Below are positions 1 to 6,192 of a stretch of DNA of 11,864 bases, one piece after another. A program made the translations under genes and the position numbers. The notes beneath the pieces were generated by a model. It saw only the letters and a program-made list of their open reading frames with translations. It was not told the origin of the DNA and made no database searches. Source of the stretch: an uncultured Halieaceae bacterium (GTDB taxonomy: Bacteria > Pseudomonadota > Gammaproteobacteria > Pseudomonadales > Halieaceae). The stretch covers positions 1-11,864 of the forward strand of contig CAJXZI010000044.1 of NCBI GenBank assembly GCA_913063005.1, written 5' to 3'. Each line of letters starts with the position of its first letter. Position 1 is the stretch's first letter.

Positions 1-55
1 AAGCGGAAAAGCGGAAAAGCGGAAAAGCGGAAAAGCGGAAAAGCGGAAAAGCGGA
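1..55. repeat. Perfect 8-bp tandem repeat (GCGGAAAA), about 7 copies, cut by window edge
   Basis: GCGG recurs at 3, 11, 19, 27, 35, 43 and 51 with AAAA between, giving a perfect 8-bp period. The array starts at the first base, so its full length is unknown. A decayed further copy (GGCGGAAAAAA) lies at 67-76. Because 8 is not a multiple of 3, the three plus-strand frames all read the same octapeptide cycle (Lys-Arg-Lys-Ser-Gly-Lys-Ala-Glu), shifted in phase, with no stop inside the array. The stops come at 64-66, 56-58 and 144-146. It could be the tail of a plus-strand gene lying to the left, or a non-coding microsatellite; the window cannot decide. Confidence 0.9.
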
Positions 56-70
56 TGAGATGTTAGGCGG

Positions 71-93
71 AAAAAATTCCCGCGGGATGCGGG
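71..93 (-). terminator. Possible second intrinsic terminator behind the sulP-usp operon
   Basis: Read on the minus strand, CCCGC (plus 89-93) pairs with GCGGG (plus 79-83) across a 5-base loop, followed by AATTTTTT (plus 71-78). The stem is short but entirely GC. It sits about 70 bases after the better hairpin at 161-187, so it may be a back-up terminator. A 10-bp palindrome (TCCCGCGGGA, 78-87) overlaps it. Confidence 0.35.
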
Positions 94-160
94 GCAACGG
101 AGTCGCTGACCCTCAAGAAAGATTTTTTCAAGAAAAGCCCTTTTGACTTGAGCTTACCGA

Positions 161-187
161 GAGAAAAGGCCAGCCTCGCCGCTGGCC
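161..187 (-). terminator. Intrinsic terminator of the sulP-usp operon
   Basis: On the minus strand GGCCAGC and GCTGGCC form a perfect 7-bp stem (plus 181-187 and 168-174) with a 6-base loop, followed by TTTTCTC. It begins about 40 bases after the stop codon of the universal stress protein gene, the expected place for the end of that transcript. Confidence 0.65.
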
Positions 188-226
188 CTGCGTAGCTCCC
201 TGATAGAGATTAGCCCAATTGACACA

Positions 227-1093
227 TCAATCGTGCAGGGTAATCGTAGCCACTTGAGAAGCGCGAAGAAGATCGTTGGTGCGGCTACCCACTAGCAGAC
301 TTCGCCAAGGCGAATGGCTGTAAGCGCCCATGATCAACAGATCCACCTCGCGCTCTTCAATTGCGCGAGTAACCACTTGCTCAGGATCGCCCGGGATAAA
401 CGAGGCATCGACAGTAAAGCCCTTGCTCTTCAAGGTATTCTCAGCCCACTCGAGATGGCGTGCCGAATCCTGACCACTCCGCCCTGACATGATGACGTGG
501 ACCGGCAGATCTTTGAGACTACCGTGCTCAGCAATGAGCTTTACGCCTCGACGCGTCATTCTGCCACCATCAAATGCCACTAGCAGGCTCTGTGGAGCTC
601 GAAAGTCATCGGTGACTGTCAGGATAGGTCTTCTAATTTGGCGACAAATCGCTTCCACGTGACGCCCCAAATCTCTGCGTGTTCGTGAAGCAGATTCTCC
701 TCGCCGTCCAAGTACGTACATCGCCACCGACGATTCTTGCTCTTTTAGGGTTGTAAGCAACTGACCATAACGCTGGCGCGTGTCCACAGACACACGCGAT
801 CGCTCAGCGCAGCCAGCTTTCAACGCATTCAAAAATAAGCGTCCCTCTTCGCGAACAGCGCGATTTTTCTCGCCCTCCTCGGCTGAAAACCGCTCGAGCA
901 AATGCTCCTGGGCGTCCATTTCAAGCGAGCCGCTCCGGTCAATGCCCGATGCCACTTCCTGATGGCGATCGATCACGTGTAACAACTCGACCGGCGCCGA
1001 TAAATGCTCTGCCGCCCATGTCGCATAATCGGCGACATGCTTGGCGTAATCCGATTGGTCAACACAGGCGAGGACTTTCTTAGGAGCACGCAT
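227..1093 (-). CDS. Universal stress protein, two tandem Usp domains
   Basis: A cytoplasmic protein of 288 residues with two Usp (PF00582) domains, about residues 5-161 and 168-286. Each opens with a hydrophobic beta strand followed by an Asp (VLACVDQS; LLVAFDGG). Each ends with a glycine loop: LGRRGES...LGRHVE in domain 1, MGAYSHSPWRSLLVGS in domain 2. Domain 2 resembles the ATP-binding G-x2-G-x9-G-(S/T) loop but has Ser for the second Gly, so nucleotide binding is uncertain. The two-domain length matches UspE-like proteins. The start is fixed by GAGG 7 nt upstream, which overlaps the stop of the SulP gene; only 9 bases separate the genes. Family role: stress survival by an ill-defined mechanism. 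Here a link to anion transport is inferred from the operon only. Confidence 0.92.
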   Translation of the reverse strand: MRAPKKVLACVDQSDYAKHVADYATWAAEHLSAPVELLHVIDRHQEVASGIDRSGSLEMDAQEHLLERFSAEEGEKNRAVREEGRLFLNALKAGCAERSRVSVDTRQRYGQLLTTLKEQESSVAMYVLGRRGESASRTRRDLGRHVEAICRQIRRPILTVTDDFRAPQSLLVAFDGGRMTRRGVKLIAEHGSLKDLPVHVIMSGRSGQDSARHLEWAENTLKSKGFTVDASFIPGDPEQVVTRAIEEREVDLLIMGAYSHSPWRSLLVGSRTNDLLRASQVATITLHD

Positions 1094-1100
1094 TCGAGAA

Positions 1101-1105
1101 CCTCA
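1101..1105 (-). promoter_or_regulatory. Shine-Dalgarno of the usp gene overlapping the SulP stop codon
   Basis: On the minus strand the stop TGA of the transporter gene and the ribosome site GAGG share bases (TGAGG), with 7 nt to the ATG of the stress-protein gene. This is the classic layout for translational coupling and decides the start. Confidence 0.7.
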
Positions 1106-2578
1106 ATGATCAAGAAGCAGATCGTCTGCTCCGTCTTTGTCATGAACACCGAAACGATCGACCATGGTCGCGCTGGCCTGGTTCAAACCAATGACCTCAA
1201 CATCTGTTCCCTCGCGCCGGAATTTGATAACAATTTTGTCGAGCGAGCTTACCGCCGTGATGTCCCAAAAGTGCGCGCGGCTGACATCGATATAGACCTT
1301 ATCGACCACTTCCTGATAATCAAATGCTTGTGAAAAGCTGTCAGCGCTCGCAAAGAACACCTGACCAAAAACGGTATATCTCCGCGCCCTACCCTCATCG
1401 CAAGCCGCTGATTCGACGCGAAGAATTCGACCCACTTTATGCGCAAAGAAAAAACCTGAGAGTAGCACGCCAGTCAGCACGCCCTGCGCTAAATCGTGCG
1501 TCGCCACTGTCACGACAACGGTTGCCAACATAACAACACTCGAGCTCTTCGGATGGCTTCGCAAGTTTCGGATAGAGTCCCAATTAAACGTACCAATCGA
1601 CACCATGATCATCACCGCCACCAGAGCCGCCATTGGGATCTGACTCACCCACTCACCCGCAAAGACAACCATGACTAACAAGAGAGCGCCGGCAACAAGT
1701 GTGGAAAGTCGCCCTCGACCACCGGATTTGACGTTGATTACGGACTGACCAATCATCGCGCAGCCTGCCATCCCACCGATAAAGCCGGTCGCAATATTGG
1801 CAACACCCTGACCCACGCACTCGCGATTTTTGTTACTCGATGTGTCCGTCAAATCATCAACAATCGTCGCTGTCATGAGTGACTCGAGTAAGCCAACAAC
1901 CATCAGCGTCGCCGAGTAGGGAAAAATAATTTGCAGTGTTTCTAGGGTTAGCGGGACATCGGGCACCAAAAACTGCGGCAAGCTGCTGGGTAGCTCACCC
2001 ATATCCCCGACCGTCCGGATATCCAGATCGAGTGCAATGGCAACAATCGTGAGAACAACAATCGTGATGAGAGGTGACGGCACTGCTGTGGTTAATCGAG
2101 GCAGTCCATAGATGATGCATAGCCCCGCCGCCGTCATCGCATAGACCTGCCAGCCAACCCCGGTAAGTTCCGGCAGTTGCGCCATAAAAATCAGGATCGC
2201 GAGGGCGTTAACAAAGCCTGTTACCACAGACCGCGAGACGAAGCGCATCAATTCACCGAGACGGATCCAGCCGGCAATAATTTGTAGGACACCCGTGAGA
2301 ACCGTCGCAGCAAACAAATATTCAAGGCCGTGCTCTTTGACCAAGGTCACCATTAGCAAGGCCATCGCGCCGGTTGCGGCTGAAATCATCCCTGGACGAC
2401 CACCAGTAAACGCAATAATCACGGCGATTGAGAACGACGCGTACAGCCCAACCTTGGGATCCACCCCTGCAATAATCGAAAACGCGATCGCTTCCGGAAT
2501 CAGTGCGAGTGCGACGACAAGTCCTGCGAGCACATCGTTTCTGACGTTTGAAAACCATTCCTGGCGCAATTTTTCCAT
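1103..2578 (-). CDS. SulP-family inorganic anion transporter with C-terminal STAS domain
   Basis: An inner-membrane anion transporter of 491 residues. The N-terminal SulP signature is visible at about residues 16-50 (LIPEAIAFSIIAGVDPKVGL). Many hydrophobic segments follow to about residue 380. A highly conserved stretch runs through GGMAGCAMIGQSVINVKSGG at 268-287. A STAS domain covers about 400-480. Members of this family carry sulfate, bicarbonate or dicarboxylates. The 268-287 stretch recalls BicA-like bicarbonate transporters, but that also occurs in other SulP branches, so the substrate is open. The start ATG follows an in-frame TAA eight codons upstream, so no longer form is possible; the ribosome site is weak. 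It is the first gene of an operon with the downstream stress protein. Confidence 0.93.
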   Translation of the reverse strand: MEKLRQEWFSNVRNDVLAGLVVALALIPEAIAFSIIAGVDPKVGLYASFSIAVIIAFTGGRPGMISAATGAMALLMVTLVKEHGLEYLFAATVLTGVLQIIAGWIRLGELMRFVSRSVVTGFVNALAILIFMAQLPELTGVGWQVYAMTAAGLCIIYGLPRLTTAVPSPLITIVVLTIVAIALDLDIRTVGDMGELPSSLPQFLVPDVPLTLETLQIIFPYSATLMVVGLLESLMTATIVDDLTDTSSNKNRECVGQGVANIATGFIGGMAGCAMIGQSVINVKSGGRGRLSTLVAGALLLVMVVFAGEWVSQIPMAALVAVMIMVSIGTFNWDSIRNLRSHPKSSSVVMLATVVVTVATHDLAQGVLTGVLLSGFFFAHKVGRILRVESAACDEGRARRYTVFGQVFFASADSFSQAFDYQEVVDKVYIDVSRAHFWDITAVSSLDKIVIKFRREGTDVEVIGLNQASATMVDRFGVHDKDGADDLLLDH

Positions 2579-2722
2579 TTGATCTACTAAAAGTTACCGT
2601 AATAAAAAGGGGTGCAACAGCGTTACGCGCTGCGGTAAAAGCTGGATTCCTAACGGGTTCGATGAACTGACGAGGCACCGGAAGCTGATCGTGACCAACT
2701 AGACCGGATGTGGTTCGATGGC

Positions 2723-2733
2723 GTTATGATAAC
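2723..2733 (+). promoter_or_regulatory. Possible -10 element and small palindrome before the hydroxyacid dehydrogenase gene
   Basis: GTTATGATAAC is an inverted repeat of 5 + 1 + 5 bases and contains TATGAT (2725-2730), one base from the sigma-70 -10 consensus. It lies 53 bases before the start codon of the plus-strand dehydrogenase. No good -35 box is found 16-18 bases upstream, so this would need an activator or is chance. Confidence 0.25.
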
Positions 2734-2783
2734 AGTGCTTACGCATCACCCATAGATCATTCACGTTAAGACGTTGAGTAAAA

Positions 2784-3725
2784 ATGACAGTATTAAGGCC
2801 CGAGATTGTTTTGATTGCCCGCAAGGCTGATGCGTGGCCCGGGCCAGTCGAAGAGCTCATTGGTGGACGAACCGAAGTCCTGGCCATTGATCCAGATGCT
2901 GACCTTCCTGAGTCGCTGGACTCCGACGCCGTAAAGGTGATGGTGGCTTCACCGCAGGATGCCAAAAAGTTTGTCCCCTTCTTCCCTAATCTTAGGTGGA
3001 TTCAAAGCACCTGGGCGGGTGTGGATGCTCTCGCGGGTCATATTCCAGAGTCAGTCGGGGTAACGCCCTTGCGGGGCGTGTTTGGGCAAGCGATGTCTGA
3101 ATTCGTCCTGGGCTGGATTTTGAGCTTGGAGCGCAACATCATCGAGCGCTCAAACGCAAAGACCTGGGATGCCACACCCGAAAGGGGCGTTCGAGGCAAA
3201 ACCATGGGCATTCTGGGGACGGGCAGTATCGGTAGCGCCATTGCAGCAGCGGTGAAGCCACTGAGGATTCAATGCCGAGGTATGAATTCTTCGGGTATGC
3301 CGACAGAAGGTTTCGATCGGTGTTTTAAGAGCAACGATCTACAGTTTTTTGAAGACCTGGATTATTGCGTGGCAGTACTTCCCAAGACCAAAGCAACCGA
3401 TCACATCCTTGGTGCAAGCGCGTTTGCCGCCATGAATAACGATGCAATCGTGATTAACGTCGGAAGAGGTAATGCCATCCACGAAGACGCACTGCTTGAT
3501 GCTCTCGACAATCAAAGCCTCCGGGCTGCGGTTTTAGACGTCTTTACCACCGAGCCCCTTCCAGAGAGTCATAGGTTCTGGTGGCACCCGCGGGTTTACA
3601 TCACCTCCCATACAGCTGCTCCCACAGCTATCGATTTAGTGGCACTCGCAATGAGGGATAACTTGGAGCGATACCTGGTAGGTGACGCTTTAGAGGGCCT
3701 ATTTGCCCAGGCTAAAGGCTACTGA
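2784..3725 (+). CDS. D-isomer 2-hydroxyacid dehydrogenase (GhrA-like glyoxylate/hydroxypyruvate reductase)
   Basis: A cytoplasmic NAD(P)-dependent oxidoreductase of 313 residues, normal for the GhrA-like branch. The Rossmann motif is GILGTGSIG at 142-150. The catalytic triad is visible as Arg228 (NVGRGN), Glu257 (TTEPLP) and His276 (TSHTAAP). The strand after the glycine loop ends in RIQCRGMNSSG with no acidic residue, which suggests NADPH rather than NADH use. Likely reaction: reduction of glyoxylate, hydroxypyruvate or a related 2-keto acid. The start ATG has a weak GAG ribosome site. It diverges from the SulP operon and overlaps the SOUL gene tail to tail by 7 bp. It is distinct from the serA paralogue at 6193 and lacks an ACT domain. 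Confidence 0.9.
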   Translation: MTVLRPEIVLIARKADAWPGPVEELIGGRTEVLAIDPDADLPESLDSDAVKVMVASPQDAKKFVPFFPNLRWIQSTWAGVDALAGHIPESVGVTPLRGVFGQAMSEFVLGWILSLERNIIERSNAKTWDATPERGVRGKTMGILGTGSIGSAIAAAVKPLRIQCRGMNSSGMPTEGFDRCFKSNDLQFFEDLDYCVAVLPKTKATDHILGASAFAAMNNDAIVINVGRGNAIHEDALLDALDNQSLRAAVLDVFTTEPLPESHRFWWHPRVYITSHTAAPTAIDLVALAMRDNLERYLVGDALEGLFAQAKGY

Positions 3726-4288
3726 GCAACGGCAACAATAATCTCGTTGCGTCGCATAAAAGGCGGCGTCCAAGGTGGGTTGTACTGGTTGAGCGTCGGC
3801 TCGCCAAGCGGTTGAATACCCTGCTCAGCTAAGAACTGGCGTAGCTTCTGCCAGTGGCGCTCTGCCTTTTTATCGCTCATCCATCCGCTGAATCGAATTA
3901 CTGCGGCCCGGTAGGCAGGCTCCTCACGAAATCCTACCCGCGCATCATTTGGTGTAGGTAAGTCCTCGAGGGCAAATTCGCTGGGAACGACAAACGCCAT
4001 CTCAGCGTCGTTTTCATTCGGCATCGTGCTCTGAACGGGTGCAGTCATCGCAATTTCCTGCTCTCGCTCATTGCCCCCGAAGATGTAGCCCGCCAAAACC
4101 CGGAAACCAGAATTTGACCCCTCTGACATATCAGTCACCGCCAAAAGTCGAGATTCATAGTCTCTGATCTCAATCGACTCGTCCTCCCAAGATTGGACGA
4201 CGCTATAGGCGGGTTCCTCGATGGCCCTTGCAGACCAACTGACAATTAACACTGACAAAGCGAGCAAGGTAATCACAACGTAGCGCAT
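3719..4288 (-). CDS. Exported SOUL-family (heme-binding-like) protein
   Basis: A 189-residue protein with an N-terminal signal peptide: a hydrophobic core at about 4-18 and a likely cut after ARA at 20-22, placing it in the periplasm. The rest is a SOUL domain (PF04832): YESRLLAVTD near 44-53, FRVLAGYIFGGNE at 62-74, IAMTAPV at 79-85, and the C-terminal signature QYNPPWTPPFMRRNE at 168-182. Eukaryotic members bind heme or porphyrin; bacterial ones are mostly uncharacterised, so heme binding is family knowledge, not shown here. It is last in a minus-strand series, 58 bases behind the acetyltransferase gene. The upstream ribosome site is poor, and no terminator is evident before the converging dehydrogenase gene. 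Confidence 0.9.
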   Translation of the reverse strand: MRYVVITLLALSVLIVSWSARAIEEPAYSVVQSWEDESIEIRDYESRLLAVTDMSEGSNSGFRVLAGYIFGGNEREQEIAMTAPVQSTMPNENDAEMAFVVPSEFALEDLPTPNDARVGFREEPAYRAAVIRFSGWMSDKKAERHWQKLRQFLAEQGIQPLGEPTLNQYNPPWTPPFMRRNEIIVAVAQ

Positions 4289-4346
4289 AGCGTAGACAAC
4301 TCTAGAAAATGATAGTGATGTTGTTACGGAGGGATTTACGGTCAGA

Positions 4347-4847
4347 TCAGAGCGTGCCTAATCGAGTGAGCGCGACGGACTGCATCGACACCCGTTTACC
4401 GCTATCGAGCGTGCGTTGCCCTATTTCAGTGAAACCTGACTTTTTGTGGAAGTACACGGAGTGTTTGTTGGGCGGGTCGATGTCAATCTCAGCTGTCATG
4501 GTCTGACAGTCCGATCCAAGGGCAAGCTCCGCGAGATAACCATAGAGGTTTGCACCAATACCCTGCCCTCGCGCGGTGCTTGCAAGCACAATGCGATCGA
4601 CATAGACCATGTCCGGAACACGGGCCTCAAACCACTGATAGTTCCCGTTGTCGTAAGGCGCACCGTTTTTCATGGCGATAACAAAGCCCAATAACCCCTC
4701 GCCATTTTCAGCTACGAGGCAAAAACTGCTGAGTGTAAGTAACTCGAGGTAGCGCTCGCTGTCCATGGGGCTTGTCACCGAGACGAAGACCTCATTCAGC
4801 GCTGAGATAGCATCTGCATCATCTGCGGTGGCATGTCTAATAATCAT
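4347..4847 (-). CDS. GNAT-family N-acetyltransferase
   Basis: A 166-residue cytoplasmic protein with the single GNAT domain (PF00583). The acetyl-CoA-binding motif A is VDRIVLASTARGQGIGANLY at 83-102, with the pyrophosphate loop RGQGIG at 93-98. Motif B is NKHSVYFHKKSGF at 127-139, ending in the usual G-F. Such enzymes move an acetyl group from acetyl-CoA to an amine on a small molecule or protein; nothing here identifies the acceptor. The start is supported by AAGG 7 nt upstream. It lies 55 bases behind the cyclotransferase-like gene and 58 before the SOUL gene on the same strand, so co-transcription is plausible. Confidence 0.9.
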   Translation of the reverse strand: MIIRHATADDADAISALNEVFVSVTSPMDSERYLELLTLSSFCLVAENGEGLLGFVIAMKNGAPYDNGNYQWFEARVPDMVYVDRIVLASTARGQGIGANLYGYLAELALGSDCQTMTAEIDIDPPNKHSVYFHKKSGFTEIGQRTLDSGKRVSMQSVALTRLGTL

Positions 4848-4902
4848 TCGGACGCCTTAGGCCTCATTGGAGTACCCATTGATCTTAACAGCCTCCCGAC
4901 AA

Positions 4903-5295
4903 TCATCGCTCAGCAACATCTACGGCATAAACGGCACAGGGCGTTGTCGTGCCATCTGCGAGAATCGCTTTAGTCACCTCACAGCGATAGTCGGTACCTT
5001 CAAACTCGTCCAACCTCGACCACATGTCGCGCAAGCCCTCAGATTCAAATAACAACCCTGAGACGAACTCTCTCGCTTCCTCAGTTGCGCTCGCCTCATG
5101 ACGAAACAATCGTAGCCCGGGAAAGCCATGCGCTGCGCCCCAGCCCGCGTCGGAAAGAACACCTCTTACTTTGGCTTTCGTCCAAGACCCATCAAGGGCA
5201 GCTAAAACATGTGCGTTGACTTCGCCCGGAGCAAGTGTTCCGTAAACAAAAAGGGCGAGCGGTCTTTCAACCTTTACTCGCCCGTTTTCGCTCAT
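4903..5295 (-). CDS. Gamma-glutamylcyclotransferase-like (AIG2/GGACT fold) protein
   Basis: A cytoplasmic protein of 130 residues from the ATG at 5295. The substrate-binding loop YGTLAPGE starts at about residue 18. The acidic motif LDEFEG is at 95-100; one of its glutamates is the expected general acid/base, as in GGCT/GGACT enzymes. The hallmark Y-R after it (TDYRCEV) is also present. Family members release 5-oxoproline from gamma-glutamyl amines or peptides; the true substrate is unknown. An in-frame TTG at 5313 would add six residues (MSKSDS), but neither start has a strong ribosome site and ATG is preferred. It follows the pyrophosphatase gene closely on the same strand (41 bases), suggesting one transcript. 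Confidence 0.85.
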   Translation of the reverse strand: MSENGRVKVERPLALFVYGTLAPGEVNAHVLAALDGSWTKAKVRGVLSDAGWGAAHGFPGLRLFRHEASATEEAREFVSGLLFESEGLRDMWSRLDEFEGTDYRCEVTKAILADGTTTPCAVYAVDVAER

Positions 5296-5336
5296 CGAAT
5301 CTGACTTCGACAAAGCGCTTACGCTCGGTTCTTCGC

Positions 5337-5960
5337 TTAAGCGTGGAGATGACCGTAGTGGTGATCGTAATCAGCTTGTGCAGCTGCGATGACCTCTAGC
5401 GCCTGATCGCGACCGTAAACCACGTCAACGTTGATATTGGGGTTTTTGCCAGGGACTTGCTTGTAGGTCGAGAAGTAGTGTTGCAAGCGCTCAACGATAA
5501 TAGGGGGCATGTCCGCAAGGTCCTCAACACCACCCCACACGTTATCACCATCCAACACAGCGATGATCTTGTCGTCAGCCTCGCCACCGTCGATCATCTG
5601 GATACCACCCAGCACCTTCGCGTGAAGAATAATATCGGTGCGGTTGATGTCACGCTCCGAATAAACACAAATGTCTAATGGGTCGCCGTCTGCCTCGTCA
5701 GCACCAGCGCAGCGCGCAGCGACGTTTTCCGCGCAGTAAGTTCGTGGAATGAATCCGTAGAGACAGGGCGGTGCTGCTGTGGTTCTCTGCGCACGATCAA
5801 TCATCAAGTAGCCACTGTCTTTATCGAGCTCGTACTTGATCGTATCGCCGGGAAGCGATTCGATGAAACCAGTTACGACGCCTTTATCGTCTCCAGGGTG
5901 AGCCGCCATACCGTGCCATGGATGACGTCTCCAGCGTGCAAAATCACCGTTGTTATACAT
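5337..5960 (-). CDS. ppa: Family I inorganic pyrophosphatase
   Basis: A soluble enzyme that hydrolyses pyrophosphate to two phosphates with Mg2+, pulling biosynthetic reactions forward. From the ATG at 5960 the protein has 207 residues. It shows the family signature DGDPLDI at 91-97, whose aspartates bind metal. Also present are KYELDK near 42-47, ADDKIIAV near 128-135 and YKQVPGK at 166-172. The C-terminus is His-rich (YDHHYGHLHA). The reading frame continues upstream to an ATG at 6038, but the ATG at 5960 has GGAG 7 nt before it and begins at the normal family N-terminus, so the upstream 26 codons are most likely leader. It is the first gene of a four-gene minus-strand series and is divergent from serA. 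Confidence 0.93.
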   Translation of the reverse strand: MYNNGDFARWRRHPWHGMAAHPGDDKGVVTGFIESLPGDTIKYELDKDSGYLMIDRAQRTTAAPPCLYGFIPRTYCAENVAARCAGADEADGDPLDICVYSERDINRTDIILHAKVLGGIQMIDGGEADDKIIAVLDGDNVWGGVEDLADMPPIIVERLQHYFSTYKQVPGKNPNINVDVVYGRDQALEVIAAAQADYDHHYGHLHA

Positions 5961-5967
5961 TCCGATT

Positions 5968-5971
5968 CTCC
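5968..5971 (-). promoter_or_regulatory. Shine-Dalgarno that sets the ppa start
   Basis: GGAG on the minus strand, 7 nt before the ATG at 5960. It favours this start over the in-frame ATG at 6038, which would add 26 residues unlike the family N-terminus. Confidence 0.65.
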
Positions 5972-6037
5972 GTATCTGAAAAAAATGCGCTATCTGTATC
6001 GCGGCTTTTGCCAATGCCTTTCGCGTCAGGGGCGACA

Positions 6038-6049
6038 CGTCGCGCGACG
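6038..6049. repeat. 12-bp perfect palindrome in the ppa-serA intergenic region
   Basis: CGTCGCGCGACG is its own reverse complement. It lies about 80 bases upstream of the ppa start and 145 upstream of serA, in a very GC-rich pocket. It could be a protein-binding site or chance in CpG-rich sequence. Confidence 0.3.
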
Positions 6050-6105
6050 GGCGCGCATGTTACGCGAGTTCTTGCTCGACTTACAGTGTCCGCGGTGTGT
6101 TAAAC

Positions 6106-6129
6106 TCCGGTATCCGGCCCAATACCGGA
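6106..6129 (+). promoter_or_regulatory. Inverted repeat, possible operator upstream of serA
   Basis: TCCGGTAT (6106-6113) and ATACCGGA (6122-6129) are perfect 8-bp arms around an 8-base spacer. The repeat lies 64 bases before the serA start. It directly follows TGTGTTAAAC, which resembles an extended -10 region, so a bound repressor would cover the start of transcription. TTAAACT recurs on both flanks (about 6100 and 6148). No U-run follows, so it is not a terminator. The regulator is unknown. Confidence 0.4.
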
Positions 6130-6192
6130 ACCCCACCTATTTACCTTTAAACTGACTGCTGGGTGTCATCGCTCAGATATTGAGGCACCGCT

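Noticed and set aside
1..55. CRISPR array
   Set aside because: The units are 8 bp and contiguous with no spacers; the same holds for the 6-bp array at 10653-10709. No cas gene is present.
112..152. Hairpin with CTCAAG/CTTGAG arms
   Set aside because: The outer arms pair, but the 29-base interior is A/T-rich and only imperfectly paired, with no U-run; no gene end needs it.
2322..2678. Alternative minus-strand ORF overlapping the SulP N-terminus
   Set aside because: It is out of frame with the SulP gene, shows no domain, and is Arg-rich as expected of a shadow frame.
3726..3750. Hairpin GCAACG/CGTTGC near the convergent gene ends as a terminator
   Set aside because: The loop is 13 bases, there is no U-run on either strand, and it lies inside the SOUL coding region.
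5961..6038. 26-residue N-terminal extension of pyrophosphatase
   Set aside because: The ATG at 5960 has a proper GGAG site 7 nt upstream and matches the usual N-terminus of family I enzymes; the extension has no recognisable signal.
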